This document shows positions 26,128 to 35,838 of a stretch of 64,000 bases of DNA, piece by piece. Each line of letters opens with the position of its first letter. Positions within the stretch are counted from its first letter, which is position 1. A program made the position numbers and the translations under genes. This DNA comes from Clostridium_AD sp050717545 (GTDB lineage: Bacteria; Bacillota; Clostridia; Clostridiales; Clostridiaceae): the NCBI RefSeq assembly GCF_050717545.1, contig NZ_JBOITN010000030.1, positions 96,738 through 160,737 of the forward strand, given 5' to 3'. The notes under the pieces are model-generated. The model had not been told where the DNA came from. It did not search any database and was given only the letters and a program-made list of their open reading frames with translations.

Positions 26128-27036
26128 CTATAGAAACAATATTATTATAGGTATAGATATTCCAGAAACTATTGTAGTTATAAATATACACTGAGATGCT
26201 AGCAAATTATCACCACCATATTTCTCCGCAATTATAGCAGCCATTACTGCTGCAGGCATTGCCTCAAGTATAACGCATATGTTAATTAACAAGTCATCAA
26301 TCTTTAAAAGTTTTAACACAACATAAATAATTATTGGAACTATAAAAAGTCTAACAATAGCTGCATAATATACTGATAAATTAGAAAAAGCATCCTTGAA
26401 TTTCATTTCCCCAAGCATTGACCCAACGATAATCATAGATATTGGTGTTGTTGTAGATCCAACTATTTTTAATGAGTTTTCAATAGGGACTGGTAATCTT
26501 ATTGAAGTGGCGAATAAAACAATTCCAATAATTACTGAAATAAGTGCTGGATTTACTAAAGCTTTTCTCATAGATTTAAAATCTTTTTCTCCAGTAAACA
26601 GCATTACCCCGACAGTCCAAACTAAAACATTAAAAGGTATATTAAATATTGCTGCATAAAAAACGCCTACTCCTCCATAAATACTTTCAAGTACTGGATA
26701 ACCCATAAACCCAACATTAGAAAATATTGTTATGAACCTAAATACCTGCTGTTTATTTTTAGGAAACTTTAAAAAAAGTGCCTTACTAATAAATACTAAG
26801 CTTATGTGAATTAAAAATGAGTATAGTAAAATTTTCTGAGCATTTGAAGCCATTTCTACTTCAAATTTAATGTTAAATGATGTTATTATCATGAAAGGTA
26901 AAGTAATATTTAATAATAACTCTGATAACCCCTTATCAACGTTGCTATTAAGAAATTTTCTCTTTTTAGCATAAAACCCTACGGCCATAATAATAAATAA
27001 TACAATTACTTGATTAATTAGCTGGCTATTATCCAT
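26128..27036 (-). CDS. AEC family transporter (auxin efflux carrier/malate permease)
   Basis: Integral membrane protein of 302 residues with about ten hydrophobic segments in two five-helix halves (ITLPFMIITSF in the first, ITTIVSGISIPIIILFL at the end). The family moves organic anions such as malate or lactate in bacteria. The ATG at 27036 follows GGGAG; an upstream ATG would add 14 charged residues that do not fit the family. The gap to the flavin reductase gene is short (35 bases), so the two may share a transcript. Confidence 0.87.
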   Translation of the reverse strand: MDNSQLINQVIVLFIIMAVGFYAKKRKFLNSNVDKGLSELLLNITLPFMIITSFNIKFEVEMASNAQKILLYSFLIHISLVFISKALFLKFPKNKQQVFRFITIFSNVGFMGYPVLESIYGGVGVFYAAIFNIPFNVLVWTVGVMLFTGEKDFKSMRKALVNPALISVIIGIVLFATSIRLPVPIENSLKIVGSTTTPISMIIVGSMLGEMKFKDAFSNLSVYYAAIVRLFIVPIIIYVVLKLLKIDDLLINICVILEAMPAAVMAAIIAEKYGGDNLLASQCIFITTIVSGISIPIIILFL

Positions 27037-27114
27037 TTTCACTCTCCCATTATATCTCTCGTAACTTAATATTAACACATTGAAATATTAATGGTTGCAA
27101 ATATTAAATTATTT

Positions 27115-27150
27115 AGGGGTGTTATTAAGGCTCATCTTAATAACGCCCCT
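27115..27150. terminator. Inverted repeat between the PHP and AEC genes
   Basis: AGGGGTGTTATTAAG and CTTAATAACGCCCCT pair almost perfectly around a six-base loop, just past the stop of the PHP phosphatase gene. The T-run is poor, but the position fits a terminator. Confidence 0.6.
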
Positions 27151-27166
27151 GATATAATAAGTATTA

Positions 27167-27937
27167 TTACATAGTTATGTACTCCATTTTTCTTTTTCTA
27201 AAATACACAGGTTTTAGATTACATATCTGGCATATTCTAATTGCATCCATATAATTTTTTGCAATATCTTGTGCATGATGAGCATCTGATCCTATGGTTA
27301 CATATTTACCTCCTATTTGGCTGTATGCTTTGTAAATATTCGTCAAATTATTGTATGCCTGCTTATTTACAAGTCTCCTTGTATTAATCTCCATTACTTT
27401 TCCATTTTCTTTTATAGTTTTTAAAACTTCATTTATATATTCATTAAATTCATGATAATGTATTTCATTATCATCAAAAGTAGCATATCTAGATATATAG
27501 TCAATATGCCCTAAACTATCAATAAAGTCGCAATTTTTCACATTATCAACCATGCTTTTAAAATATTGTTCAAACGCTTCTTTTTTAGTCTTACCTTCAT
27601 AAAATTTGGGATAATAAAGATCTTCTCCACCCGATACATGTATGGATCCAATCACGTAATCAAAAGGATATTTGCGTGCAATCTCCCTATTTTCCTCTAA
27701 GCAAATTTGTTGCATACCAATTTCAATTCCAAGCATAAGACTTTCACTCCTATACTTTTCATAATCATTAAAATATTTATCTATATCAAAAATAATATGT
27801 GATTCTTTTGTGAATTTTAAATCTAGATGTTCCGTTAAAATCAAACCTATACCACTTTTTCTTGACTCTCGCATTGCATCCTCAATCTTCATTTCAGAGT
27901 CATCTGAAAACTCTGTATGTATATGTGAGTCGATCAT
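27167..27937 (-). CDS. PHP-domain phosphatase, histidinol-phosphatase HisJ-like
   Basis: Metal-dependent phosphoesterase of 256 residues. The PHP metal motifs are visible: DSHIHTEFSDDS at the start, LTEHLDL, GSIHVSG, LGHIDYISRY and GSDAHHAQDI near the end. The size and pattern fit the HisK/HisJ type, which dephosphorylates histidinol phosphate in histidine synthesis, although no other his biosynthesis gene lies nearby. A related role in nucleic acid or polymer metabolism cannot be excluded. Confidence 0.83.
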   Translation of the reverse strand: MIDSHIHTEFSDDSEMKIEDAMRESRKSGIGLILTEHLDLKFTKESHIIFDIDKYFNDYEKYRSESLMLGIEIGMQQICLEENREIARKYPFDYVIGSIHVSGGEDLYYPKFYEGKTKKEAFEQYFKSMVDNVKNCDFIDSLGHIDYISRYATFDDNEIHYHEFNEYINEVLKTIKENGKVMEINTRRLVNKQAYNNLTNIYKAYSQIGGKYVTIGSDAHHAQDIAKNYMDAIRICQICNLKPVYFRKRKMEYITM

Positions 27938-28016
27938 AATCCATCCCCCTAGTAACGATTTAAGTATATAGCAACTTTTACTTATGCTAGTATATAAATA
28001 GTATCAAAATTAAATA

Positions 28017-28062
28017 GCAAAAGGTATAACCTAAGATCAGTCTTATGGTTATACCTTTTTGC
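28017..28062. terminator. Terminator hairpin after the small secreted protein gene
   Basis: GCAAAAGGTATAACC and GGTTATACCTTTTTGC form a 15-bp stem, extended inside by TAAG/CTTA. It lies between two minus-strand genes. Confidence 0.75.
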
Positions 28063-28108
28063 GTAGCTTTTAAAAATGCAACACATTTAAAGTTCATTTT
28101 GTAATATA

Positions 28109-28510
28109 TTAAGACTCAACCTTATGGCTTGTCTTTAGCATATATCCGCCACCAGAGATTGTAGCCTCATATGTTCCAGCCATGGTTTTTCTACTAACAA
28201 CCCAATTAAATGTAGTCACACCAGTATCATTTGTAGTACGCCATTGAATTACAGATATTGTTCTATTTGCTAACATATAAGAAGTTTTTATATTATATAA
28301 TGTATTCGGCTTTCCCTGTATTGTAATAAAACCTACCCCACCACGTTTAACATTTATTTGAGAATTTACAATTCTCAAATTATTTTGAGTTGTTATAGTT
28401 TGTTTTTGAATGGTATTTAGTTGGTTTGACATAGTTGTTGCAAGCGCTACATTATTGCGTCCCATGATATACATACATAATAATAAAACACTTACTACCT
28501 TTATTTTCAT
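28109..28510 (-). CDS. Small secreted protein of unknown function
   Basis: The 133-residue product has an N-terminal signal peptide (MKIKVVSVLLLCMYIMG, likely cut after VALA). The mature part is rich in Thr, Asn and Gln, with beta-strand patterns such as GGVGFITIQGKPNTLYNIKT and a C-terminal TYEATISGGGYML, which suggests a small Ig-like beta-sandwich. I do not recognise the family. A good GAGGTG site precedes the ATG, and the gene has its own terminator. Confidence 0.75.
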   Translation of the reverse strand: MKIKVVSVLLLCMYIMGRNNVALATTMSNQLNTIQKQTITTQNNLRIVNSQINVKRGGVGFITIQGKPNTLYNIKTSYMLANRTISVIQWRTTNDTGVTTFNWVVSRKTMAGTYEATISGGGYMLKTSHKVES

Positions 28511-28643
28511 AAAATCACCTCTTCTTATATAATACTGTACCCATATTTATAATAAATTATTGCAAAGAAACAAATTATTAGTCATTTCTATGTATATTTT
28601 AGTATATTAAAGTAATTTATTATATAACTTAAGTAATTTAATA

Positions 28644-29882
28644 CTATATGGTATCTTGGTATAGTGGAAATTTGCTACACAATTGAATTACATTTTCTCT
28701 AATGCATTCCAACTTTCCTTCTCTATTTTCTATAGTTTCATTAATAAGTGCAGCAATAACTTTCATTTCACCTTCTTTAAATCCTCTTGTTGTTACAGCA
28801 GGTGTTCCAATTCTTATACCACTTGTAACAAATGGACTCAAAGTTTCATTTGGTACAGTGTTTTTATTTACTGTAATACCTACAATGTCTAATAATTTTT
28901 CAGCTTCCTTACCTGTGATGTTTTTATTAGTAAGTTCTATAAGTAAAAGATGATTATCTGTACCACCAGATACTAATTTAAAACCATATTTTTGAAGTTC
29001 TTCCCCAAGTACCTTTGCATTTTTAACTACTTGTTCAATATAAACTTTAAATTCTGGTTTAAGGGCTTCTCCAAAACAAACAGCTTTCGCAGCTATTGTA
29101 TGCATTAATGGTCCACCTTGCATACCTGGAAAAATAGACTTATCTATTTGTTTTGCATATTTTTCTTTACATAAAATTACTCCACCTCTAGGTCCTCTTA
29201 AAGTTTTATGAGTAGTAGTAGTCACAAAGTCTGCATATGGAACTGGGGATTCATGTGCTCCTGTTGCAACAAGGCCTGCTATATGTGCCATATCAACAAA
29301 CATATAAGCATCCACTTCATCACAAATCTCTCTAAATAATTTAAAATCTATAGCTCTTGAATAAGCAGACGCGCCAATAACTATCATCTTTGGATTATGC
29401 TTTTTAGCAAGTGCGCGTACATTATCATAGTCTAGCGTCTCTGTTACGCTGTCAACACCATAAGGAATGAAGTTATATAACATTCCTGAAAAATTGACAG
29501 GACTACCATGAGTTAAATGTCCACCATGATTTAAATTCATCCCAAGGACAGTATCACCTGGTTTCAGCACAGAAAAATATACCGCCATATTAGCTTGTGA
29601 ACCTGAATGTGGTTGAACATTTGCATGTTCTGCTCCAAAAATTTCTATTATTCTCTGGCGAGCCAAATTTTCTATTTTATCTACTACCTCACAACCCCCA
29701 TAATATCTTTTACCAGGATAACCTTCTGCATACTTATTAGTTAATATAGAACCATTGGCTTCTAATACTGCTCTACTAACAAAGTTTTCAGAAGCAATTA
29801 GTTCAATATGATCCTCTTGTCTTGTGTTTTCCTCTTTAATAATTTCATAAACTTTTGAATCACAGTTTTTTAAATATTCCAT
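28644..29882 (-). CDS. glyA: Serine hydroxymethyltransferase
   Basis: PLP enzyme that converts serine and tetrahydrofolate to glycine and methylene-tetrahydrofolate. The 412-residue protein has the PLP lysine Lys226 in TTTTHKTLRGPRGG, the substrate motifs ELIASENFVS and YAEGYPGKRYYGG, and normal length. It is a single-gene unit. The long upstream gap (29883-30299) separates it from the divergent thrE genes. Confidence 0.98.
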   Translation of the reverse strand: MEYLKNCDSKVYEIIKEENTRQEDHIELIASENFVSRAVLEANGSILTNKYAEGYPGKRYYGGCEVVDKIENLARQRIIEIFGAEHANVQPHSGSQANMAVYFSVLKPGDTVLGMNLNHGGHLTHGSPVNFSGMLYNFIPYGVDSVTETLDYDNVRALAKKHNPKMIVIGASAYSRAIDFKLFREICDEVDAYMFVDMAHIAGLVATGAHESPVPYADFVTTTTHKTLRGPRGGVILCKEKYAKQIDKSIFPGMQGGPLMHTIAAKAVCFGEALKPEFKVYIEQVVKNAKVLGEELQKYGFKLVSGGTDNHLLLIELTNKNITGKEAEKLLDIVGITVNKNTVPNETLSPFVTSGIRIGTPAVTTRGFKEGEMKVIAALINETIENREGKLECIRENVIQLCSKFPLYQDTI

Positions 29883-30299
29883 AATATTATGCCTTCCTCT
29901 CTTCTTTTAAATTAATTATCACAGTTGCTATTGCCACAAATAATTAACTTAGCTAGTTTAATTATGATTCTAAAATCAATAAAAAATGTCAATGTAACAT
30001 GATGAATATATTATTATAGTTATATTATAAAATTTAATGACATAATTATCAACCCAAAAATGAATATTTTACTAAATGTTTTGAATCATTAATCAATTAT
30101 GATTATTGGTTCCTTTTAAATGGTTAAATATCATAATCATATTATATGTATAATCCATTTTAAAAAAACGAAAAAAGAATTAATTTAATTTTCAAAACTA
30201 CTAATTATTTATTAGTTTTATGGTATATAATGATGTAGCAATTTTATTATTTATATTCCCTAAAAGATTCAAATTAACATATATCGAAAGGAGTTTTTC
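29883..30299. other. Intergenic region between glyA and thrE genes
   Basis: This 417-base AT-rich gap separates divergent genes. It contains a TTGACA near 29986 on the glyA strand without a well-placed -10 box, an inverted repeat TATGATTAT (30098-30106) / ATAATCATA (30133-30141), and a TATAAT at 30226-30231 on the plus strand. The repeat may be an operator, but there is no direct evidence. I see no gene in it. Confidence 0.5.
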
Positions 30300-31073
30300 A
30301 TGCGAATTGATGATATCATTCATATAGCCGCTGACGCTGGTAAAATAATCTTAGAAAATGGTGGCGAAACCTATAGAGTTGAGCAAACTATCACAATGAT
30401 ATGCACTTCTTATGGCATACCACTTACTGAAAGCTTTGTTACTCCCACTGGTATTATGGTTTCTATAACTAATAACGAAAATCAAACTGTTTCATTAATA
30501 AAAAGAGTACATATTAGGACTGTTAATTTAAATAAAGTATCTATGATTAATAATCTTTCTAGAAAACTAGTCTTAAGCCCCCTATCCATGACAGATATAA
30601 GAAAAGAAATTAATTATATTAATAATTTGCCATCTTACTCAAATAATATTACAACATTTTTTTCCGCTTGCACAGCTGGGTTTTTCACATTAACTTTTGG
30701 TGGTAACTATAAAGACTTTATTATAGCCTTTATGATTGGAGCTATAATAAATTGTTTAGATATATTTTTAGATAAATCAGATGTGAATAGCTTTCTAAAG
30801 TATATGCTTGGAGGTGCTTTAGCTGCGTTGTTAGCCCTTGTAGCAACCGCACTTGGTATTGTAGGTAATATGGATACTATTATAATAGGATCTATTATGC
30901 TTCTTGTCCCTGGCATTGCTATAACAAACGCTATAAGAGATACTATAGCTGGAGATTTAGTGTCAGGAATTTCCAGGTCCGTAGAAGCTTTATTTATAGC
31001 TATTGCAATAGCAGCTGGTGCTAGTATAATTTTTAAAATATGGGTTTTATTGTTTGGAGGTAATCTTATATGA
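30300..31073 (+). CDS. Threonine/serine exporter, N-terminal (ThrE/DUF1212) subunit
   Basis: Membrane protein of 257 residues. A soluble N-terminal region (AADAGKIILENGGETYRVEQT) is followed by about five membrane segments, matching the first half of ThrE exporters. The second half is encoded by the next gene, which overlaps by four bases, so the exporter is of the split two-gene type common in Firmicutes. The expected role is efflux of threonine, serine or small peptides. Confidence 0.88.
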   Translation: MRIDDIIHIAADAGKIILENGGETYRVEQTITMICTSYGIPLTESFVTPTGIMVSITNNENQTVSLIKRVHIRTVNLNKVSMINNLSRKLVLSPLSMTDIRKEINYINNLPSYSNNITTFFSACTAGFFTLTFGGNYKDFIIAFMIGAIINCLDIFLDKSDVNSFLKYMLGGALAALLALVATALGIVGNMDTIIIGSIMLLVPGIAITNAIRDTIAGDLVSGISRSVEALFIAIAIAAGASIIFKIWVLLFGGNLI

Positions 31074-31507
31074 TTCTAAATTCTTTTTATGCTTTTGTGA
31101 GTTCACTTGGTTTTGGAATATTATTCAATATTCGCGGTAAAAATCTAATAATTGCGTCAATTGGCGGAGGCCTAGGCTGGTTCACTTATCTTCTCACCTC
31201 GAGTCTACAACCATCGGTTTCTTTTTCATTATTTATAGCGTCAATGGTTGTAAGTATATACTCAGAAATAATGGCGAGAATATATAAAAATCCTGTTACA
31301 ATGTTTGTAATTTGTGCAATCATACCACTAGTACCTGGTGGAGGAATGTATTATTCTACTCTCGAAGCCGTAAGGGGTAATTTCGAAATTGCCCTTTCTA
31401 AAAGCATCGTAACGCTTTTTAGTGCTGGTGCAATAGCAATCGGAATAATTTTCGTGGCATCAATAAGTTCAATATTAAAAAAAATAAAGAAGCAAAATTT
31501 AAATTAA
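31070..31507 (+). CDS. Threonine/serine exporter, C-terminal (ThrE_2) subunit
   Basis: Membrane protein of 145 residues with four or five hydrophobic segments. Motifs GFGILFNIRGKNLIIASIGG, CAIIPLVPGGGMYYSTLEA and a hydrophobic end match the ThrE_2/DUF3815 family. Its ATGA overlap with the upstream gene couples translation, so the two chains probably form one transporter. The 3' end and stop codon lie within the terminator. Confidence 0.88.
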   Translation: MILNSFYAFVSSLGFGILFNIRGKNLIIASIGGGLGWFTYLLTSSLQPSVSFSLFIASMVVSIYSEIMARIYKNPVTMFVICAIIPLVPGGGMYYSTLEAVRGNFEIALSKSIVTLFSAGAIAIGIIFVASISSILKKIKKQNLN

Positions 31508-31526
31508 ATTTTACTTCTTTATTTTT
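31480..31526 (+). terminator. Terminator overlapping the thrE 3' end
   Basis: AAAAATAAAGAAG and CTTCTTTATTTTT, with an inner AAAATTT/AAATTTT pair, form a long stem between the convergent thrE and csoR-like genes, followed by T-rich sequence on both sides. Confidence 0.85.
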
Positions 31527-31530
31527 TATT

Positions 31531-31821
31531 TTATTTTAAAAACATAAGAAAAGTTGAAACAAGTTCATCAATTTTTTCTTCTTGTACAACATTATCATCA
31601 TCATTTAGTAGGCAATTTTTAGTATATCTCTCTAAAACAAGTCCACCAACCTTAGTTATAGCAGCCCTGACTGCTGCAACTTGAACTAAGATATTTTTGC
31701 AACAAGTGTCGCTGGTCACCATCTTTTCAATACCCTTAACCTGACCTTCAATTTTTCTTAACCTAACCTGGATATCTTTTGCTAATTCATCGTTCATAGA
31801 TTCATTTTCAACCTTAATCAT
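31531..31821 (-). CDS. CsoR/RcnR-family regulator lacking the copper histidine
   Basis: All-helical repressor of 96 residues (DUF156 fold): RLRKIEGQVKGIEKMV and QVAAVRAAITKVGGLVLE are family hallmarks. The copper sensor ligands Cys-His-Cys fall at Cys41, residue 66 and Cys70. Residue 66 is Tyr, not His, while both cysteines stay, with an extra Cys40. This pattern resembles persulfide-sensing CstR rather than copper-sensing CsoR. No copper ATPase or sulfurtransferase gene is adjacent. GGGAG precedes the start. Confidence 0.87.
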   Translation of the reverse strand: MIKVENESMNDELAKDIQVRLRKIEGQVKGIEKMVTSDTCCKNILVQVAAVRAAITKVGGLVLERYTKNCLLNDDDNVVQEEKIDELVSTFLMFLK

Positions 31822-31865
31822 TTAATCACTCCCATCCATGATATAGCGGACAATTTATATTTGTT

Positions 31866-33647
31866 CTACTTGTGCTCACTTTTCATTATGCCAAGTTCAC
31901 GAAGCTGCTTGTCATCAACCATATTTGGTGCTTCACTCATAGGGCAGTAAGCATTTTGATTTTTAGGAAAAGCAATTACATCTTTAATATTTTCAGTTCC
32001 AGCTAAAAACATTACTATTCTATCAAGTCCAAAAGCAAGTCCGCCGTGTGGTGGTGGTCCATATTTAAATGCTTCTAGCAAAAATCCAAATCTTTCCCAT
32101 GCCTTTTCCCGCGTGAATCCCAAAACCTTAAACATTGTTTCTTGAAGCTCAGAGTTATGAATTCTTATACTTCCTCCACCTAATTCTTCACCGTTTAATA
32201 CTATATCATATGCCTTTGCACGTACCCTACCTGGATCTGATTCAAGGTACTGTAAATCTTCATCCATTGGCATTGTGAAAGGATGATGAGCTGCTACGTA
32301 TCTATTTTCTTCCTCGCTATAATCAAGTAGTGGAAACTGTGTAACCCATACAAAATTAAATTCCTTGCTACCACTTAATATCTCAAGGTCTTTAGCAACT
32401 TGTAATCTTAAAGCCCCTAAAGACTGCAAAACAACACTATCTTTGTCAGCAATAATAAGTACAAGATCACCTGTTTTAGCATCTACTTTGTTTAAAATAG
32501 TTTGCAACTCATCTTCACTAAAGAACTTAGCTATAGGTGATTTAATTCCATCTTCTTTACAAGCAATCCATGCAAGTCCCTTTGCTCTATAAGTCTTAAC
32601 GAATTCACCCAATTTATCTAATTTCTTTCTTCCCATATCGGCAGCATTATCAACCTTTATAGCTCTAACTGACCCACCATTATCAATAGCAGTTTTAAAT
32701 ACTACGAATTGGCTGTGAGCTACATCACTTGTAATATCTTTTATTTCCATTCCAAATCTTAAATCTGGTTTATCTGATCCATATTTATCCATAGCCTCTT
32801 TGTATGTAATTCTTTTTATAGGAAGTTTTACATCTTCATCTACAACTTCTTTAAATACCTTTTTAATTAATGCTTCATTTACAGCAATAACATCGTCTTC
32901 TTCAACAAATGACATTTCTATATCTATTTGCGTAAATTCCGGTTGTCTGTTTGCTCTTAAATCTTCATCCCTAAAACATCTTGCTATCTGGTAATACTTA
33001 TCATACCCAGACACCATTAATAATTGTTTAAACAATTGTGGTGATTGTGGAAGCGCGTAAAACATACCTTGGTAGTTCCTACTTGGAACTAAATAATCAC
33101 GAGCACCTTCTGGAGTACTTTTTGTAAGCATAGGTGTTTCTATTTCTAAAAAACCATTCTCATCTAGAAAATTCCTTACTATTTTAGATGTTTTATGACG
33201 TATCATAAAGATTTTTTGCATATCAGGTCTTCTTAAATCTAGGTATCTATATTTCAACCTAATATTTTCTGATGCATCCAATCCTTCTTTTATATAAATA
33301 GGTGGGGTTTCTGATTCAGATAAAATCTTTATATTTTCACCTTTAACCTCAACAAGTCCCGTTGGCATGCTCTCATTTGGAGATTGTCTTTTAATAAGCT
33401 GACCGGTTACAGCAATGCAATACTCAGGTTTAGCTAGATCTGCTTTTTCAAACGCTGCCTTATTTATTTCTTCCCCGAATACTACTTGAAGTAATCCTGT
33501 TCTATCTCTTAAATCGATAAATACAAGCCCTCCTAGATTCCTTTTTCTTTGAACCCATCCCATTACTGTTACAATATTTGATATATGTGACTCCCTAAGG
33601 TCACCACACATATTGGTTCTTTTTAATCCGTCTAATGCTTCTGCCAT
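31866..33647 (-). CDS. aspS: Aspartyl-tRNA synthetase
   Basis: Class II synthetase of 593 residues, the bacterial long form. An N-terminal OB anticodon domain (VTVMGWVQRKRNLGGLVFIDLRD region, residues ~28-50) is followed by motif 2 (ARCFRDEDLRANRQPEFTQID), the GAD insertion domain and motif 3 (GLAFGLDRIVM). In most clostridia hisS sits directly upstream, but here hemZ does, with only 89 bases between. A palindrome occupies this gap. Confidence 0.97.
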   Translation of the reverse strand: MAEALDGLKRTNMCGDLRESHISNIVTVMGWVQRKRNLGGLVFIDLRDRTGLLQVVFGEEINKAAFEKADLAKPEYCIAVTGQLIKRQSPNESMPTGLVEVKGENIKILSESETPPIYIKEGLDASENIRLKYRYLDLRRPDMQKIFMIRHKTSKIVRNFLDENGFLEIETPMLTKSTPEGARDYLVPSRNYQGMFYALPQSPQLFKQLLMVSGYDKYYQIARCFRDEDLRANRQPEFTQIDIEMSFVEEDDVIAVNEALIKKVFKEVVDEDVKLPIKRITYKEAMDKYGSDKPDLRFGMEIKDITSDVAHSQFVVFKTAIDNGGSVRAIKVDNAADMGRKKLDKLGEFVKTYRAKGLAWIACKEDGIKSPIAKFFSEDELQTILNKVDAKTGDLVLIIADKDSVVLQSLGALRLQVAKDLEILSGSKEFNFVWVTQFPLLDYSEEENRYVAAHHPFTMPMDEDLQYLESDPGRVRAKAYDIVLNGEELGGGSIRIHNSELQETMFKVLGFTREKAWERFGFLLEAFKYGPPPHGGLAFGLDRIVMFLAGTENIKDVIAFPKNQNAYCPMSEAPNMVDDKQLRELGIMKSEHK

Positions 33648-33667
33648 TTTGTTTACTTCCTTTCCTT

Positions 33668-33685
33668 TTAAGGTTATAACCTTAA
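33668..33685. repeat. 18-base palindrome upstream of aspS
   Basis: TTAAGGTTATAACCTTAA is a perfect palindrome 21 bases before the aspS start. It could be an operator, or a mark left at the site where hisS is usually found. Confidence 0.45.
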
Positions 33686-33736
33686 TACTTAATTGTTAGT
33701 ATTTAACATAATAATATTGCATCCAATAAACTATTT

Positions 33737-35164
33737 TTAATTATATAATGTATCTAGCAAGACAATTTTCTTTTCAATCATCTCATCTACTCTTTTTATG
33801 TATTCTCGAACATCTTTGACATTAGCAAACCTTTCATGCCTGTTTTCATCTAAAAAAACAACTTTAGAAACTGCATCGGCACCAAGCGCAATTACCGTTT
33901 GCTTTTCTTCAATCATTTGAATATTGTAAATTCCCTCTTTACCCCTAGTTGAATATCCTACATTCTCCATATTACCAACCATATTTTTCTGCTTATACAT
34001 ATAATATGGTTTCATATCAAGTTTTTCAGCTAATTTAGCAGTGCGTGCATACATTTGATTTAATTCTTCTTGCCCTGGAATTTCAAACCTATAATTATTA
34101 AGCATATTTTCATGAAGCCTTGATGCTCTTTTTATAGACATACCATGAATTGTTACACTGTCTGGTTTAATCCCGAGTATTTTATCACAAGTTCTTATTA
34201 TATGCGCAATTTTCTCCCCAGGTAATCCTACTATTAGGTCCATGTTTATATTATTAAAGCCTAATTCTCTTGCCATAGCAAATTTCTCATAAACATCGCT
34301 TGAGTTATGATTCCTACCAATTAGTTCTAGAGTATCATCATTCATAGTTTGAGGGTTTATGCTTATTCTATGTACTCCATATTTTTTCATAGTAATTAAT
34401 TTTTGAGTTGTTATACTGTCAGGTCTTCCGCACTCTACCGTAAATTCTTTCACATCGCATGATAAAATAAATGCTTCATAAACACACTTCATTATCCACT
34501 CAAATTGCTCATCATTTACAGAAGTTGGGGTACCACCTCCAAAATAAACACATTCAATATTTAGCTTATTTTCATTTATATAAGTGCTGATTTTTCTAAT
34601 CTCATGAGCTAAAGCTTCAAGGTAAGGTCCTACTATACTTTTGCAACTTCCAATAGGATTAGATGTAAAAGAACAATATATACAACGCGTAGGACAAAAT
34701 GGCATATCAATATAAATACTTATATTGTCTTTTTCCTTATTTACAATATTTTTCTCGAATTTTGCAACGTCAATACAAAGCCTTGCTTTATCTTCGCGCA
34801 TAACATGTTTATCTTTGAAGTATTCCACTATTTTTTCATCCGTTACTCCCTCTTTTAAAAGTTCAAGAGCTTTTTTAGAAGGTCTAATCCCTATTAATGT
34901 ACCCCAAGGAAGATCAAGCGTTGTGCTTTTAGAGAAAAATAAAAAAACTGCTTTTTTGACTTCATCCTTAGGTTTATAATCTTTATTAATAATGTACTCA
35001 AATTTTTCTAAATCATTTTGAATTTCTATTGTATTTTCTTTAATGATTATGTTAAAATCATAATCTTCATCTACAAATTTAATATCTGGAAAGAAAAAGA
35101 ATAAATTTATAATCTGAAATACATCATAATTAAATTGTTTGTTATTTAATTTTACCTTAATCAT
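33737..35164 (-). CDS. hemZ: Radical SAM coproporphyrinogen dehydrogenase-like HemZ
   Basis: Radical SAM protein of 475 residues related to oxygen-independent coproporphyrinogen III oxidase. The cluster motif is CPTRCIYC (Cys157, 161, 164), after a ~150-residue N-terminal domain special to HemZ. Further features are YFGGGTPTS and ISINPQTMND. No other haem gene is nearby, so the true substrate is open. The MBL-hemZ-(hisS)-aspS order is clostridial. Confidence 0.92.
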   Translation of the reverse strand: MIKVKLNNKQFNYDVFQIINLFFFFPDIKFVDEDYDFNIIIKENTIEIQNDLEKFEYIINKDYKPKDEVKKAVFLFFSKSTTLDLPWGTLIGIRPSKKALELLKEGVTDEKIVEYFKDKHVMREDKARLCIDVAKFEKNIVNKEKDNISIYIDMPFCPTRCIYCSFTSNPIGSCKSIVGPYLEALAHEIRKISTYINENKLNIECVYFGGGTPTSVNDEQFEWIMKCVYEAFILSCDVKEFTVECGRPDSITTQKLITMKKYGVHRISINPQTMNDDTLELIGRNHNSSDVYEKFAMARELGFNNINMDLIVGLPGEKIAHIIRTCDKILGIKPDSVTIHGMSIKRASRLHENMLNNYRFEIPGQEELNQMYARTAKLAEKLDMKPYYMYKQKNMVGNMENVGYSTRGKEGIYNIQMIEEKQTVIALGADAVSKVVFLDENRHERFANVKDVREYIKRVDEMIEKKIVLLDTLYN

Positions 35165-35225
35165 ATTAACTCCTTAATAAACCATAGCGTATAAAATCCT
35201 AATACAATTACACTCTATATAAATC

Positions 35226-35828
35226 CTATAAAAATGGATTGTTTAATTTTTCATTATTTATTGTGCTGTATTCTCCGTGACCAGGATACACTATAGTGTC
35301 CCCAGCAAGGCATAAAAGCTTTGATTTAATACTAGTGATTATAGTATTAAAATCCCCTCCTGCAAAATCAGTTCTTCCAATTGAACCTGCAAACAATGTA
35401 TCTCCAGTAAATGCGTGATTCTGTATTAAAAAGGTCATTCCTCCTGGAGAATGACCTGGGGTATCTATACAGGTGAATTCTAAGTTAGAAATTTTAATTA
35501 CATCGCCATCCTTAAGTAATTTATCTGCCCCCCCTTTAATAAGTGGTCCAAACAAATACTCTCCTGCAGTTATCAAATCATTGTCCTTTTGGCTTATACA
35601 TACTACTGCATTTGTGATAGCTTTAAGCTGCGCGACTCCTGATGTATGATCAATGTGCCCATGAGTCAAAAGTATGTACTTAACCTTTGCACCTATACTA
35701 TTTATAACTTTAACTATATCATCCACATCTCCACCCGGATCGAGAACCACCGCTTCACTTGTGTTTTTATCCATAACGATATAACAATTTGCTTGATATA
35801 TTCCTGCAACAATTTTTTTAATTTCCAT
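35226..35828 (-). CDS. Metallo-beta-lactamase fold hydrolase (glyoxalase II-like)
   Basis: Zinc hydrolase of 200 residues with the binuclear metal motif THGHIDHTSG, later metal residues in DTPGHSPGGMTF and GDTLFAGSIGR, and the C-terminal PGHGEYST. The size and pattern are those of YqgX/YcbL-type proteins grouped with glyoxalase II. It lies 10 bases downstream of dtd in the rel-dtd-MBL-hemZ series. The substrate is not known. Confidence 0.92.
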   Translation of the reverse strand: MEIKKIVAGIYQANCYIVMDKNTSEAVVLDPGGDVDDIVKVINSIGAKVKYILLTHGHIDHTSGVAQLKAITNAVVCISQKDNDLITAGEYLFGPLIKGGADKLLKDGDVIKISNLEFTCIDTPGHSPGGMTFLIQNHAFTGDTLFAGSIGRTDFAGGDFNTIITSIKSKLLCLAGDTIVYPGHGEYSTINNEKLNNPFL

Positions 35829-35838
35829 TCCAACCCTC

